Origin: Bradyrhizobium sp. CCBAU 53421
GTDB lineage: Bacteria; Pseudomonadota; Alphaproteobacteria; Rhizobiales; Xanthobacteraceae
Direction: 5' to 3'
Assembly (NCBI RefSeq): GCF_015291625.1
Contig: NZ_CP030047.1
Span: forward strand, 8,488,501 to 8,552,500
Length of the DNA: 64,000 nt
How positions within the stretch are numbered: the stretch's first letter is position 1; the number at the start of each line of letters is the position of its first letter. Shown piece by piece: positions 43,745-52,280 of the stretch. The position numbers and the translations under genes are program-made. The notes beneath the pieces were generated by a model. That model had not been told where the DNA came from and made no database searches. It saw only the letters and a list, made by a program, of their open reading frames with translations.

Positions 43745-43966
43745 TCCTTGATCGCGGGCAATAAAATGAGCGAGTGGCGCGGCTCGTTGCGGCAAGCCGC
43801 CGGGCTCGAAGTGGGATCTGCTCGACGGTTGCGTTTGCTAACCTGTCTCGGCTGCGAGTAGGCCGCCGCGCTAGCGCTCGACTGTGCGACGGCGACACTA
43901 TCGCGAGGTGGAGGGCGGCCCCCTCGTCGGTGGCACCCAAAAGCCAAACGGTTCGCTTCTAGCCTC

Positions 43967-44230
43967 TTAGCGCGGCCCGGAGTGCGCTTCGACAAAGGCG
44001 CGAAGGTGTGCGTCGTGTATATCGAGTACATCGAACAGCCCCAAGGCCTGCAAAGCAGGAAGCGCCTCGATCACATCGCGCTCTGCCGTTTGCCGATCCT
44101 CAACGCTGGTTTCGGGCGCAGCCAGCATCCGGGCATTGGCGAGAAACGCACCCACAGAACCTTTGCGAACGTCAACTCCATTGATCACAGCCTGGTTGAC
44201 GTCGTCCGGCATCATTTCTTTTGCACGCAT
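43967..44230 (-). CDS. Conserved hypothetical protein
   Basis: 87 residues: MRAKEMMPDDVNQAVINGVD, VRKGSVGAFLANARMLAAPE, DVIEALPALQALGLFDVLDI. GAAGGAG precedes the ATG at 44230; the frame from 44266 is longer but unlikely. Helical, acidic. Related short proteins occur in other Rhizobiales beside regulatory genes; unknown role. It diverges from the AraC gene at 44319. Confidence 0.65.
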   Translation of the reverse strand: MRAKEMMPDDVNQAVINGVDVRKGSVGAFLANARMLAAPETSVEDRQTAERDVIEALPALQALGLFDVLDIHDAHLRAFVEAHSGPR

Positions 44231-44318
44231 CGTATTTCTCCTTCGATCACAACCCGAGAATAGCATGCGACGCTGGCGTTGCTGCGCGATCTAGGCCATA
44301 TAATACGCAGTTGAGGCC

Positions 44319-45110
44319 ATGTCGAAGCCACTGATCGAACCTAGCCGCGCCGATACGGACGCGGGCTCTCCGCTGATCGCCGTCTTGGCAAACGGTGGCG
44401 AACCGAGGGTTACTCCTGCGCATCGACATGCGCGCGGCCAACTTCTCGGGGCAACGCATGGGCTCGTGACCGTCGGCATGGACTCGGGCCATTGGGTTGT
44501 ACCGGCGATTCATTGCGTATGGATACCGCCGCATCATTCTCATGCGCTGTGCTCCCATGGACCTTTCGTCGGGTGGAGCGTCTATGTCGCTGAGGACTGC
44601 TGCGTGGACTTACCGGCGGTACCCAGAACGATGCAAATGTCGAGCTTGCTGCGCGAATGCGTGGCACGCGCGGCAACCTGGTCAGATAGCGACCAAGGCT
44701 TGGCCAGAACTCATCTCACCGAGGTAATCCGTGACGAAATCCGATCGCTGCCGCGCGAGCAATTCGGTTTGCCCATGCCAACCGATCCACGACTGCTTCG
44801 GGTTGCGCGCGCGCTTGCAGACGATCCTGCCGATAAGCGACGCCTAGACGACTGGGCCATCCTCGCCGGAAGCCCGGTGCGGACGCTGACGCGACGATTT
44901 CCAATCGAAACCGGGTTCAGCTTCACCGAGTGGCGACAGCGCGTACGTCTGATGCGAGCGCTGGAAATGCTCGCCGACGAAATTCCGGTGACCACCATCG
45001 CCCTCGATCTCGGCTATGAAACGGTAAGTGCATTCATCGCGTTGTTCCGGCGCACATTCGGGACAACGCCGGCGCGCTATTTTCCCCGCGCCCCAGCCCG
45101 GCAGCGGTGA
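44319..45110 (+). CDS. AraC family regulator with cupin sensor, second
   Basis: 263 residues: cupin-like sensor (about 30-90; TPAHRHARGQLLGATHGLVT, VVPAIHCVWIPPHHSHALCS) and double HTH (about 165-255; LAGSPVRTLTRRFPIETGFS, ALDLGYETVSAFIALFRRTF). Same architecture as 24709 but only moderate similarity. It diverges from the 87-residue gene. The adjacent NADPH-dependent FMN reductase, convergent, may be a target, but no operator is visible. Confidence 0.9.
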   Translation: MSKPLIEPSRADTDAGSPLIAVLANGGEPRVTPAHRHARGQLLGATHGLVTVGMDSGHWVVPAIHCVWIPPHHSHALCSHGPFVGWSVYVAEDCCVDLPAVPRTMQMSSLLRECVARAATWSDSDQGLARTHLTEVIRDEIRSLPREQFGLPMPTDPRLLRVARALADDPADKRRLDDWAILAGSPVRTLTRRFPIETGFSFTEWRQRVRLMRALEMLADEIPVTTIALDLGYETVSAFIALFRRTFGTTPARYFPRAPARQR

Positions 45111-45403
45111 CGCCTCCGCACGCCCGTCGTCGCTTGCCAAACCATTTCCAGCGGGCGGAAGCGCCAAGCCATTGTCTTGCGGATAATCGAGTTGGCCTTG
45201 CTCTGGGTCGAAGCCATTTGATACGCCTTTTGAAGACCAGTAGGGGCGCTGCGTCTATCCTTTTGAAGGTGATCTGCGGAGTTGTCGGTCACCAGCCATT
45301 TGGGTGCATGCTTCGCAGAGGCGACGATCAACATCCACCGCTTGGCCCCAGCGGCTGCTGTGTGCGTCCAGCTCATGGACCGCGCGATCTTCACGTGTGC
45401 GCC

Positions 45404-45982
45404 CTATGCCTCAGTAGCGACCTGATCGTCTGCCAAGGCGTCTTTCAATTGCGCGAACGCCTGTTCGACCTCGGTGAGTTGGCTGGCGAATGTGGCAGCC
45501 GGATCGATCTGGCCCGCATTGGCTACGATGAGTTCGTGGGGTAGCATGAGCGCCGGCCGAATGGCGACTGGCTTCATTTTGACGTATTGGCAGACCTGCA
45601 CGAGTTGTTCGGCGCATTTGCCACCGCCGTGGCCACCGTAGCAGACGATCATCGCCGGCTTTCCGGCCCACTCCTCATAGAGGTGGTCGATCGCATTCTT
45701 GAGCGGCGCTGGATAGCCGCCATTATATTGGGGCGTCACGAACACAAAGGCTGGCGCGGCGGCGACCTTGTGGCTCCATGCACGTGTACGCTCGTGCTCA
45801 TACTGACCCGTGTTCGGCATTGCGGATTCGTCGTCCATCGGCAGCGGCCAGTCCGACAGGTCGACCACTTCGAATGATAAGGACGTCGCGTCCCGCCCGA
45901 GCGTGGCGATCCAAGCCGCAACCTGCGGCGCAATGCGTCGAGGCCTTACGCTTCCCGCGATGACGAGAACGGGTGATTGCAA
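45404..45982 (-). CDS. NADPH-dependent FMN reductase
   Basis: 192 residues, flavodoxin-like fold: VLVIAGSVRPRRIAPQVAAW (FMN phosphate site), TPQYNGGYPAPLKNAIDHLY (the P-Q-Y-N-x-x-P motif), VCYGGHGGGKCAEQLVQVCQ. Typical of the NADPH-dependent FMN / azoreductase family, cytoplasmic. It may supply reduced flavin or reduce quinones. Separate transcription unit; a MarR-type gene fragment lies upstream on the other strand. Confidence 0.9.
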   Translation of the reverse strand: MQSPVLVIAGSVRPRRIAPQVAAWIATLGRDATSLSFEVVDLSDWPLPMDDESAMPNTGQYEHERTRAWSHKVAAAPAFVFVTPQYNGGYPAPLKNAIDHLYEEWAGKPAMIVCYGGHGGGKCAEQLVQVCQYVKMKPVAIRPALMLPHELIVANAGQIDPAATFASQLTEVEQAFAQLKDALADDQVATEA

Positions 45983-46282
45983 GATACATCTCCTTTTGTT
46001 TCTAAGCCCGGTTTATCGAGCCGAACGCGCGCTACGCCTTTACGAGCATCGTCAGCATCCCAGTTTGCCACAGCCGGCTGGACCGCTTCCCGGATACCGG
46101 GCGCGAGCTAAGGTCGGTCGGCCGATCGACTTGGCTTCTGGAACGGTGCTTCATGGCATAGCCTAATCCGCCACGACGTAAGTCAGCTGGGGTCGACGTA
46201 AACCGGGCTGACAGCTCCGCAGTTTCTCGACCTTTGCGAAGTTGCGCTAGGTCGGACCTTGCCCGCACAATCACCTTGACGC
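45983..46282. other. Stretch upstream of the FMN reductase gene
   Basis: No intact gene. In other frames it may contain the decayed N-terminal part of the MarR-type gene whose remnant begins at 46283. Confidence 0.35.
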
Positions 46283-46474
46283 TTGATCTACTATGATTCC
46301 GCCACGATTAACGGTGTTACCACACGTCTAAAAGCCCGCGGCCTGATCACGAGTCACAAAGATCCGCTGGATCCGCGACAACGGGAAATCGACCTGACCG
46401 AGAAAGGTCGGCGAATAGCCGATGACGCGATCGGGACCGTCGAAGAGGCTTCCAGTGAGACCTATTCCCGTTAG
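46283..46474 (+). pseudogene. MarR-family gene fragment
   Basis: 63 residues: the recognition helix and wing SATINGVTTRLKARGLITSH, then DPLDPRQREIDLTEKGRRIA. Only the second half of a MarR winged helix remains; the N-terminal dimerisation part is missing or out of frame upstream, and the C-terminal helix is cut short. Divergent from the FMN reductase, it was perhaps once its regulator. Confidence 0.65.
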
Positions 46475-46584
46475 GCCAGCAAGAGTTCCGAATGCTTGCG
46501 CGGAGATACTGAAGAAGGTCATCCGCCGGTGAGAGACAAGAGAGGCTTGACGGTACGATAAGCTATCGTATGCGCCATCCGCTT

Positions 46585-46617
46585 AAGAAAAAGGGCTCGG
46601 CGATAGTCCGCCGAGCC
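46585..46617 (-). terminator. Rho-independent terminator of the module B transcript
   Basis: On the minus strand GGCTCGGCG (46609-46617 side) pairs with CGCCGAGCC, followed by CTTTTTC. It lies about 60 bases after the stop of the binding-protein gene. Confidence 0.88.
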
Positions 46618-46679
46618 AGGGGAGGAGCGGAAGACAACGTCTACGGCCGACAGGCATCGATCGGATCAGAGCTCAGCAA

Positions 46680-47903
46680 CTAGCCCGCCGGACTCGTTTC
46701 CCCCAAAATTGGGCCGAACAACTCCCAGCGTTCGCCATTGAATCGCATCATCTGCAACTGTTTGTGGAGGCGGTAGTCGGTCGGCGAAGTGTTAATCTTG
46801 ATCCCGGGCAGCGCGAGGTCGCCCGTGAAATCCTTGAGCGAGGTCGCTTGCTTCATGACGTTCTCGCGGGTTAGGTCGTCACCGCACTGTTCGAGCACCT
46901 GGGTCAGAAGCTGCGCGACGCCGTAGGCATATGTATTGAAGTTCGAGCTCAAGTCTCCGTCCGGATAATACTTCTCCATGAAGACGAAGTAGCGCTTTAC
47001 ACCCGGATCGTCCTTCCATTGCGCATCGAGCGGCTCCTTACCGTAATTGGCGCTGATGATGCCCTTGGCGTTTTCAAGCCCAGCCGGTTTCAGGACGCTG
47101 CCGACCGAGGTAGCCTTCGAACTGACGATCTGCAGCGGATGCCAGCCCAGTTCTGCGATCTTCTTGATCGCCTGCGCGGCCTGCTTCGGCGTTGTCGCAC
47201 TGAAGAACAAATCGGCGCCAGCGTCCTTGATCTTGAGGATCTGCGAGTCGACCGTGGGATCAGAAACCTCATAGGACGCATCGCTCACGATCATCTTCGC
47301 AGCGTTGTCGCCAAGGCCAGCCTTGACGCCGTTCAGATAATCCTTGCCGAAGTCGTCGTTCTGATAGAGCACGCCGATCTTGGCACTCGGATACTCCTTC
47401 AGGATGTACTGGCCATAGATGCGCCCTTCGACGAAGTTGTTTAGATCGTAGGCCATGGTCCAGGGAAAGCTCTTCGGATCGGAGAACCTCGAGGCGCTGG
47501 CAGCCGCGAACAGCTGCGGCACTTTCCTGGAATTGAGGTATTTTTGCACGGCTGCGTTCGAAGGCGTGCCGAGGATCTGGAAGGTCAGTAGCACCTCATC
47601 ACTCTCGACGAGCTTGCGTATCTGCTCCACAGCTTTTGGCGGAGAGTAGGCGTCGTCATACTGAATCAGATTGATCTTGCGTCCATTGATGCCACCCTGG
47701 TCGTTGATCATCTTGAAATAGGCGGCCTCGGTCTTGCCGATCGACGAATAGGCCGACGCTGGTCCGGAAAACGGCATGGTCTGTCCGACCTTGATTTCGG
47801 TGTCGCCGGCACCGGGGTCGTATTTTTTCTGTGCATTGGCCGCAGAGATTGATAGCGCCATGGTCAGCGCCGTTGCCATGGTCAGCTGCACTTTATTCCT
47901 CAT
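46680..47903 (-). CDS. Branched-chain-type ABC substrate-binding protein, module B
   Basis: 407 residues with a Sec signal peptide (MRNKVQLTMATALTMALSIS, cut after ANA). Type I periplasmic fold: IKVGQTMPFSGPASAYSSIG, LIQYDDAYSPPKAVEQIRKL, VGVLYQND-like GVLYQNDDFGKDYL. Not closely similar to the Tat-exported protein of module A. No permease or ATPase genes are adjacent, so it must use transporter subunits encoded elsewhere, possibly LivHMGF of module A. Terminal gene of module B. Confidence 0.92.
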   Translation of the reverse strand: MRNKVQLTMATALTMALSISAANAQKKYDPGAGDTEIKVGQTMPFSGPASAYSSIGKTEAAYFKMINDQGGINGRKINLIQYDDAYSPPKAVEQIRKLVESDEVLLTFQILGTPSNAAVQKYLNSRKVPQLFAAASASRFSDPKSFPWTMAYDLNNFVEGRIYGQYILKEYPSAKIGVLYQNDDFGKDYLNGVKAGLGDNAAKMIVSDASYEVSDPTVDSQILKIKDAGADLFFSATTPKQAAQAIKKIAELGWHPLQIVSSKATSVGSVLKPAGLENAKGIISANYGKEPLDAQWKDDPGVKRYFVFMEKYYPDGDLSSNFNTYAYGVAQLLTQVLEQCGDDLTRENVMKQATSLKDFTGDLALPGIKINTSPTDYRLHKQLQMMRFNGERWELFGPILGETSPAG

Positions 47904-48036
47904 TCGCAGTTTCCTTTCCTCAGCTTGTTTGTTTCAACGGGATGTGAAGCAGAGCTTCCGTGCGGCGGGCGCTTCTCTCAAGCCGCGCGGTCGACGTTTG
48001 GGCGAGGCGCTTAAACGCGAATTTACGGTATGACGG

Positions 48037-48516
48037 CTACGCGAGCCTTCCGAACTCGCTACGGTGGAAGATGAGGGGCTGCCTGCGGCTATGAACGACG
48101 ACGGCATGAAGTTTCAGCAGCACGATGATGTGGTCGCCCGCCTCAAATTCGTCGCGGACGCTGCAGTCATATTGGGCGATCCCCTCGGCGAGCATCACCG
48201 CACCGCTGTCGGTGATCTCGAAGGCGACGCCGGTGAACCGTTCCGGGGCCGGACCGGCGAGCTGGCGGCACAACGCGCCGTGGTCTTCAGCGAGCACGGT
48301 GACGCCGAGGTGTTCGGCTCGGCGCAGGTCGGGCCACGTGGTCGAGCCTTTCGCGACAGAGAATGACACCAGCGGGGGGTCGAGAGAGACCGAGGTAAAT
48401 GAGGAGGCCGCGAGACCCATCAGCTTCCCGTCAACTTGCGCCGCTACGGCGACCACGCCCGTCGGAAACGCGCCGAAGGCGTCGCGCAGCATCCTGCTGT
48501 CCATCTGCTCGCTCAT
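48037..48516 (-). CDS. Flavin reductase-like protein, module B
   Basis: 159 residues from the ATG that overlaps the creatininase stop (ATGA); an ATG at 48525 would add three residues. Family pattern: RDAFGAFPTGVVAVAAQVDG, LAASSFTSVSLDPPLVSFSV, AGDHIIVLLKLHAVV. Probably provides FMNH2 to the LLM monooxygenase at 54642. About 130 bases separate it from the binding-protein gene. Confidence 0.9.
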   Translation of the reverse strand: MSEQMDSRMLRDAFGAFPTGVVAVAAQVDGKLMGLAASSFTSVSLDPPLVSFSVAKGSTTWPDLRRAEHLGVTVLAEDHGALCRQLAGPAPERFTGVAFEITDSGAVMLAEGIAQYDCSVRDEFEAGDHIIVLLKLHAVVVHSRRQPLIFHRSEFGRLA

Positions 48517-49304
48517 GTATGGCATGCGGCTCGCGCTCCGTGTGCGGTGGCGTACTCGACGACGAGATCGGTCACGGCGTCCAACGCCGCGTGACCGATC
48601 ACTTTCGAACTCCCGGCGGGATCGCCGAGGACACCGTTGGGCGAGACCGCGTCGACGTCCTCGACGAATGCCCGACGCAGGAATTCTTCGTCTACCGTGC
48701 CTAGATATCCGGCGGCGGCCCGGTCGCGCCGAACCTTCTCGGGGTGCAGGACGAGCATCACCGAGGTCTCCGCTACGTCTGCGTGACCACCTACGTGACT
48801 ACCCAGGCCAGCGACTGACTGCGCGGACTTCCGCCATGCGTCGAGGATCGCGGCACTGTCTCTATAGACGATGACCCGAAGCGCCGGAGCGAGCGCTGCG
48901 GCCAGCCGCGGTTCGAAGTCGCGCATGATCGGGTAATTGCCGATGTGCCCGGAGAAGAGGACGACGCGGGTGAACCCGTGCGCAGCCAGGCTGCTGCAAT
49001 AGTCCAGGCAGATCGCTTCCAGCGTAGAAGGACGCACCGAAAGCGAGCCGCAGAAGCCGAGGTGGTGGGGCGAGTATCCAACCCTGACCGTTGGCAGGAC
49101 CAGTGCAGCACCTAGCCTGCGGGCGATGCGGAGCGCGAGCGCGTCGGCGTGATCGCTGTCCATTGACAGCGGAAGATGAGGTCCGTGCTGCTCTATCGCG
49201 CCCAGCGGAAGGATCGCTGTGCGGGCGCCGGCCGCGATCGCCTCGGCGATCTCGGAGCTGGTCAGATGTTCGATCCGCAGCTCACGCGGTTGCTCGGAAC
49301 GCAT
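48513..49304 (-). CDS. Creatininase-family amidohydrolase, module B
   Basis: 263 residues from ATG 49304 (GAAGGAG upstream; an in-frame TTG at 49322 overlaps the ligase stop). Metal ligands: LGAIEQHGPHLPLSMDSDHA, SGHIGNYPIMRD, GGHADVAETSVM. Closely parallel to 30930-31697. Family hydrolyses cyclic amides; role in this pathway is inferred. Confidence 0.9.
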   Translation of the reverse strand: MRSEQPRELRIEHLTSSEIAEAIAAGARTAILPLGAIEQHGPHLPLSMDSDHADALALRIARRLGAALVLPTVRVGYSPHHLGFCGSLSVRPSTLEAICLDYCSSLAAHGFTRVVLFSGHIGNYPIMRDFEPRLAAALAPALRVIVYRDSAAILDAWRKSAQSVAGLGSHVGGHADVAETSVMLVLHPEKVRRDRAAAGYLGTVDEEFLRRAFVEDVDAVSPNGVLGDPAGSSKVIGHAALDAVTDLVVEYATAHGARAACHT

Positions 49305-49318
49305 CACTTCTCGCTCCT

Positions 49319-51220
49319 TCAACCCTGGAGCCGCGCTTGGTCAGCGAACTCGTTGTGCTCCGCTGAGTCGTACATCTCGTCTACGAGTGCGCTGAACGAG
49401 GTGAGCACCGCAGCCCGACGAATCGTGCCCTTGGCAGTGAGCTCTCCCGCTCCAGGCGAGAGCGCACGTGGCGCGATACGGAAGTCCTTGAGCTGAAGGG
49501 GACGCGCAAGCTCGGCGTTGATATCCTCAATCTGTTTTCGCAAGCCCTCGTGCAAGGCGTCCCTGTCGAGCTTGCTGCCGTTCTGAGTCGGCCAGATGAG
49601 GACCGTGAGGTATTTGCGGCCGTCGCCGACGACCACGGCCTCCTCAACGAGAGAGCTGGCCTTGAGGCGCACCTCGGTAGGCTGCGGATTGATGGTCTTG
49701 CCACCGCTGGTGACGATGATGTCCTTGGCCCGTCCGATAAGCTTCACCTCGCCGGAGGCGTCGATCTCGACGAGGTCGCCGGTGCGGTACCACTCGCCAT
49801 CCATCACGTCCGCGGTCGCCTCCGCGTTGTTCCAGTAGCCGCGGAACAGCAGAGGCCCCTTCACCAGCAGCTCGCTCTCGCTACTGACCTTGATCCCAAA
49901 TCGCGGGTCGGGCATGGCCTTGCCGACGGTCCCAGGGGGCGGAAAGGCGCCATCCCACTGCGCGAGGACCCAGCCGCAGGTCTCGGTGGTGCCGTACATC
50001 TCGCGCAAGTCCACGCCCCACAGCTGCCACAAGGCATGCACCTCAGGCGTCATCGCTCCCGACGCGGTCCATGCGATGTTGACCCGGTCCACGCCTAACT
50101 TTGCGCGTAGGGGCAGGAATACCTGTTCCTGGGCTTGATCGTAGCGTGCTTGTAGCTCGGCAGGCACGCATTCGCCGCGTCGGCGCGCGGCGGCGACCTC
50201 GCGGGCCACCGCCATCGCGTCCTCGTAAGATTTCTGGAAAGATGCCGGCGCCCCCTTGATCGCGGCCAGCGCCACGCTGAGCAGCTTCTCATGCAGCCGC
50301 GGCGGCCAGACGATCCCGGTAGGACGTACGCCGCGCAGGGCCTCCGAGAGCTGGTCCAGGCGGCAGAAGGTCACCACCGCCCGGGTCATGATCGGCACGT
50401 AGACGCCGGACATTGCCGGAGAGACATGGGAGAGGCCCAGGAAGCTGAGCGAGTCTCGGCGGGTTGTGGTCAGCTCCGGGTTGAGTACGGCGGAGCCAAG
50501 GACGGAGTACTGCAGGGTGCGGTGGGTATGGATGACGCCTTTGGGAGTTCCGGTGGAGCCGGACGTGTAGAACAAGGCCGCCGGCTGGTCGATGTGCCCT
50601 CCAACGAGGCGCTCGTCGAAAAGCGCCGGGTTGGCCGCATCGTGGGCTCGACCGGTCTCGCGCAGTGCGGCCCATGTCTTGCCGACAATCGTTCCTGGAA
50701 GTCCCGACGGTGAACCATCGAAGCTGATCACGGCTCGCAGGGCGCGAAGCTCCATAGCAACTGAGGCGACCTTTGCCACGTCATTGTCGTCGCCAACAAC
50801 CATGGCAACGGCTTCGCTGTGTCCAACGAGTTGCTTCACTTCAGCAGCGGAACTCATGGGGTAGACACCGACCGGAATCGCTCCGGCCGACAGAATGCCA
50901 AGCGCTGCCATCACCCACTCGCCCCGGCCCGACGCCATGATGGCGACTCTGTCGCCGGGCGCGACACCGAGGGCTGCCAGTCCGAGCGCAACCTCTCGTA
51001 CGGTCGATGCGTACTGCGCCCACGTGGTCGGGATCGCGCACGTCCCGTCCCACTGGCAAAACGCGACCTCATCGGGTTCAACCTCGGCTCGTTCCTGCAC
51101 CATCTGGGCGAAGGTTCGCTCGACGGCCTGGAAGTTGGCGACGCCGATGTCGGTGACGCCGCTCAGGACTGGCACCTGCCGTACGCGGGCATTGGCTGCG
51201 GGGACGGGATTTGAGGCCAT
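49319..51220 (-). CDS. AMP-dependent acyl-CoA ligase, module B
   Basis: 633 residues from MASNPVPAAN (ATG 51220, GGAG eight bases upstream; ATG 51226 is also in frame). Motifs: FYTSGSTGTPKGVIHTHRTL, EMYGTTETCGWVLAQ, GYWNNAEATADV, WYRTGDLVEI, TSGGKTINPQPTEVR. It is the counterpart of 26954-28825 with considerable divergence. Activates an acid to its CoA ester; substrate unknown. Confidence 0.92.
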   Translation of the reverse strand: MASNPVPAANARVRQVPVLSGVTDIGVANFQAVERTFAQMVQERAEVEPDEVAFCQWDGTCAIPTTWAQYASTVREVALGLAALGVAPGDRVAIMASGRGEWVMAALGILSAGAIPVGVYPMSSAAEVKQLVGHSEAVAMVVGDDNDVAKVASVAMELRALRAVISFDGSPSGLPGTIVGKTWAALRETGRAHDAANPALFDERLVGGHIDQPAALFYTSGSTGTPKGVIHTHRTLQYSVLGSAVLNPELTTTRRDSLSFLGLSHVSPAMSGVYVPIMTRAVVTFCRLDQLSEALRGVRPTGIVWPPRLHEKLLSVALAAIKGAPASFQKSYEDAMAVAREVAAARRRGECVPAELQARYDQAQEQVFLPLRAKLGVDRVNIAWTASGAMTPEVHALWQLWGVDLREMYGTTETCGWVLAQWDGAFPPPGTVGKAMPDPRFGIKVSSESELLVKGPLLFRGYWNNAEATADVMDGEWYRTGDLVEIDASGEVKLIGRAKDIIVTSGGKTINPQPTEVRLKASSLVEEAVVVGDGRKYLTVLIWPTQNGSKLDRDALHEGLRKQIEDINAELARPLQLKDFRIAPRALSPGAGELTAKGTIRRAAVLTSFSALVDEMYDSAEHNEFADQARLQG

Positions 51221-51245
51221 GGTCATCGCTCCGATTTGTGCAGGC

Positions 51246-52094
51246 CTACCGGCCTGAGTGTGGGGTGGAGTTTGGGGCTGGCGGCCTCTCGTTCGAAGGC
51301 TGCGACGACGCCCGCGCCTGTCTCCATCCTTGACGGAGGCCTCGGGCCACAGGGTCGTTGAACCAGGAGGCGGCCTTGGCGAGCGTCAGTTCGGCTCGGC
51401 GTTGATCGGCGGCGTCGTCGTAATCGTTCACGGCCTGCTTGAGCGCCGCATAAAGCACGGGCGCCCGGCGGCCGGCTTCTCGAGCCCGGTCAAGCGCCTC
51501 CGCCATCAGTCGACCAGGCTCGACAATCGCGTCGACAAGGCCCCACCGTTCCGCCTGCTCGGCGCCAACGAGCTCGCCGTTCAGCAGCAAGTCACGTGCA
51601 GGCCGTGTTCCGATCAGGCGGATGAGGCGCTGGATTCCCTTATCCGCGGGCAGAAGGCCGTGCCTGATTTCGGGGAATCCGAACCGGGCGTGAGGCACCG
51701 CGAGCACCACATCCGCGAATAGCGCGTACTCTACGCCGCCGCCGACACAGTCGCCATTGACGGCGGCAATGACCGGAGCCGGATATCGCTCCATCGCGAC
51801 AAGAAGGTTATGGAAACCCCGCATGCGGGCTTCGACCGGGTCGGCGACGGCTCCGTCAGCTTCCTTGATGTCACCGCCGGCGCAGAAGAACCGCCCCCCG
51901 GCACCGGTGATCACGATCGGCATTGGATCGCTCTGGCCACGATCTCGGAACAGCGCCGTCATGGCGAGCAACAGCGCACGGTTCAAGGCGTTCGCCGGCG
52001 GCCGGTCGAGCGTCGCGACCACGACGCCGTCATGGTCGGCGGTCCGCAGCCCGGCAGCCGCATCACTCTCGTGCCGCGCGGATAGAGCCGTCAT
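51246..52094 (-). CDS. Crotonase family, type 2, module B
   Basis: 282 residues: LDRPPANALNRALLLAMTAL, FFCAGGDIKEADGAVADP, GGGVEYALFADVVLAVPHAR, FGFPEIRHGLLPADKG. The counterpart of 31698-32465. The first catalytic Glu (FPE) is retained. A Pro/Ser-rich tail of about 20 residues is extra. It lies just downstream of the insertion element and so may have lost its upstream promoter. Confidence 0.9.
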   Translation of the reverse strand: MTALSARHESDAAAGLRTADHDGVVVATLDRPPANALNRALLLAMTALFRDRGQSDPMPIVITGAGGRFFCAGGDIKEADGAVADPVEARMRGFHNLLVAMERYPAPVIAAVNGDCVGGGVEYALFADVVLAVPHARFGFPEIRHGLLPADKGIQRLIRLIGTRPARDLLLNGELVGAEQAERWGLVDAIVEPGRLMAEALDRAREAGRRAPVLYAALKQAVNDYDDAADQRRAELTLAKAASWFNDPVARGLRQGWRQARASSQPSNERPPAPNSTPHSGR

Positions 52095-52253
52095 CGGATG
52101 TCTCTCGTGTCTGATTGCTGCGGTGGGTGGCGAAGCCGCCCTCGGTCTTCGTCGAGGAGAGCGAGGCGATTGCTTCGCGCGGAACGCCTGTCAAGCCTCG
52201 ATGTAGCGGGCCATCATCATGCATCGAAGTCTGGCAGCGACGTCGCGCCGGGC

Positions 52254-52280
52254 TCACGCCGGCTTCTTGGCTTCCGCGAA
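52254..52280 (-). pseudogene. Severed 3' end of the type 1 crotonase gene
   Basis: On the minus strand, directly after the target-site copy, the codons GCG-GAA-GCC-AAG-AAG-CCG-GCG-TGA would continue the interrupted gene as AEAKKPA and stop. Removing the element and one target copy joins it in frame with ...KRKRFAE at 53837. This is the original C-terminus. Confidence 0.85.
52272..52280. repeat. Target-site duplication, left
   Basis: TTCCGCGAA, identical to 53837-53845, directly abuts the left terminal repeat. Nine bases is the size made by IS50-like IS4-family elements. Confidence 0.92.

Noticed and set aside
45077..45394. 105-residue minus-strand open frame between AraC and FMN reductase
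   Set aside because: It overlaps the AraC 3' end, has no ribosome-binding site and no recognisable family.
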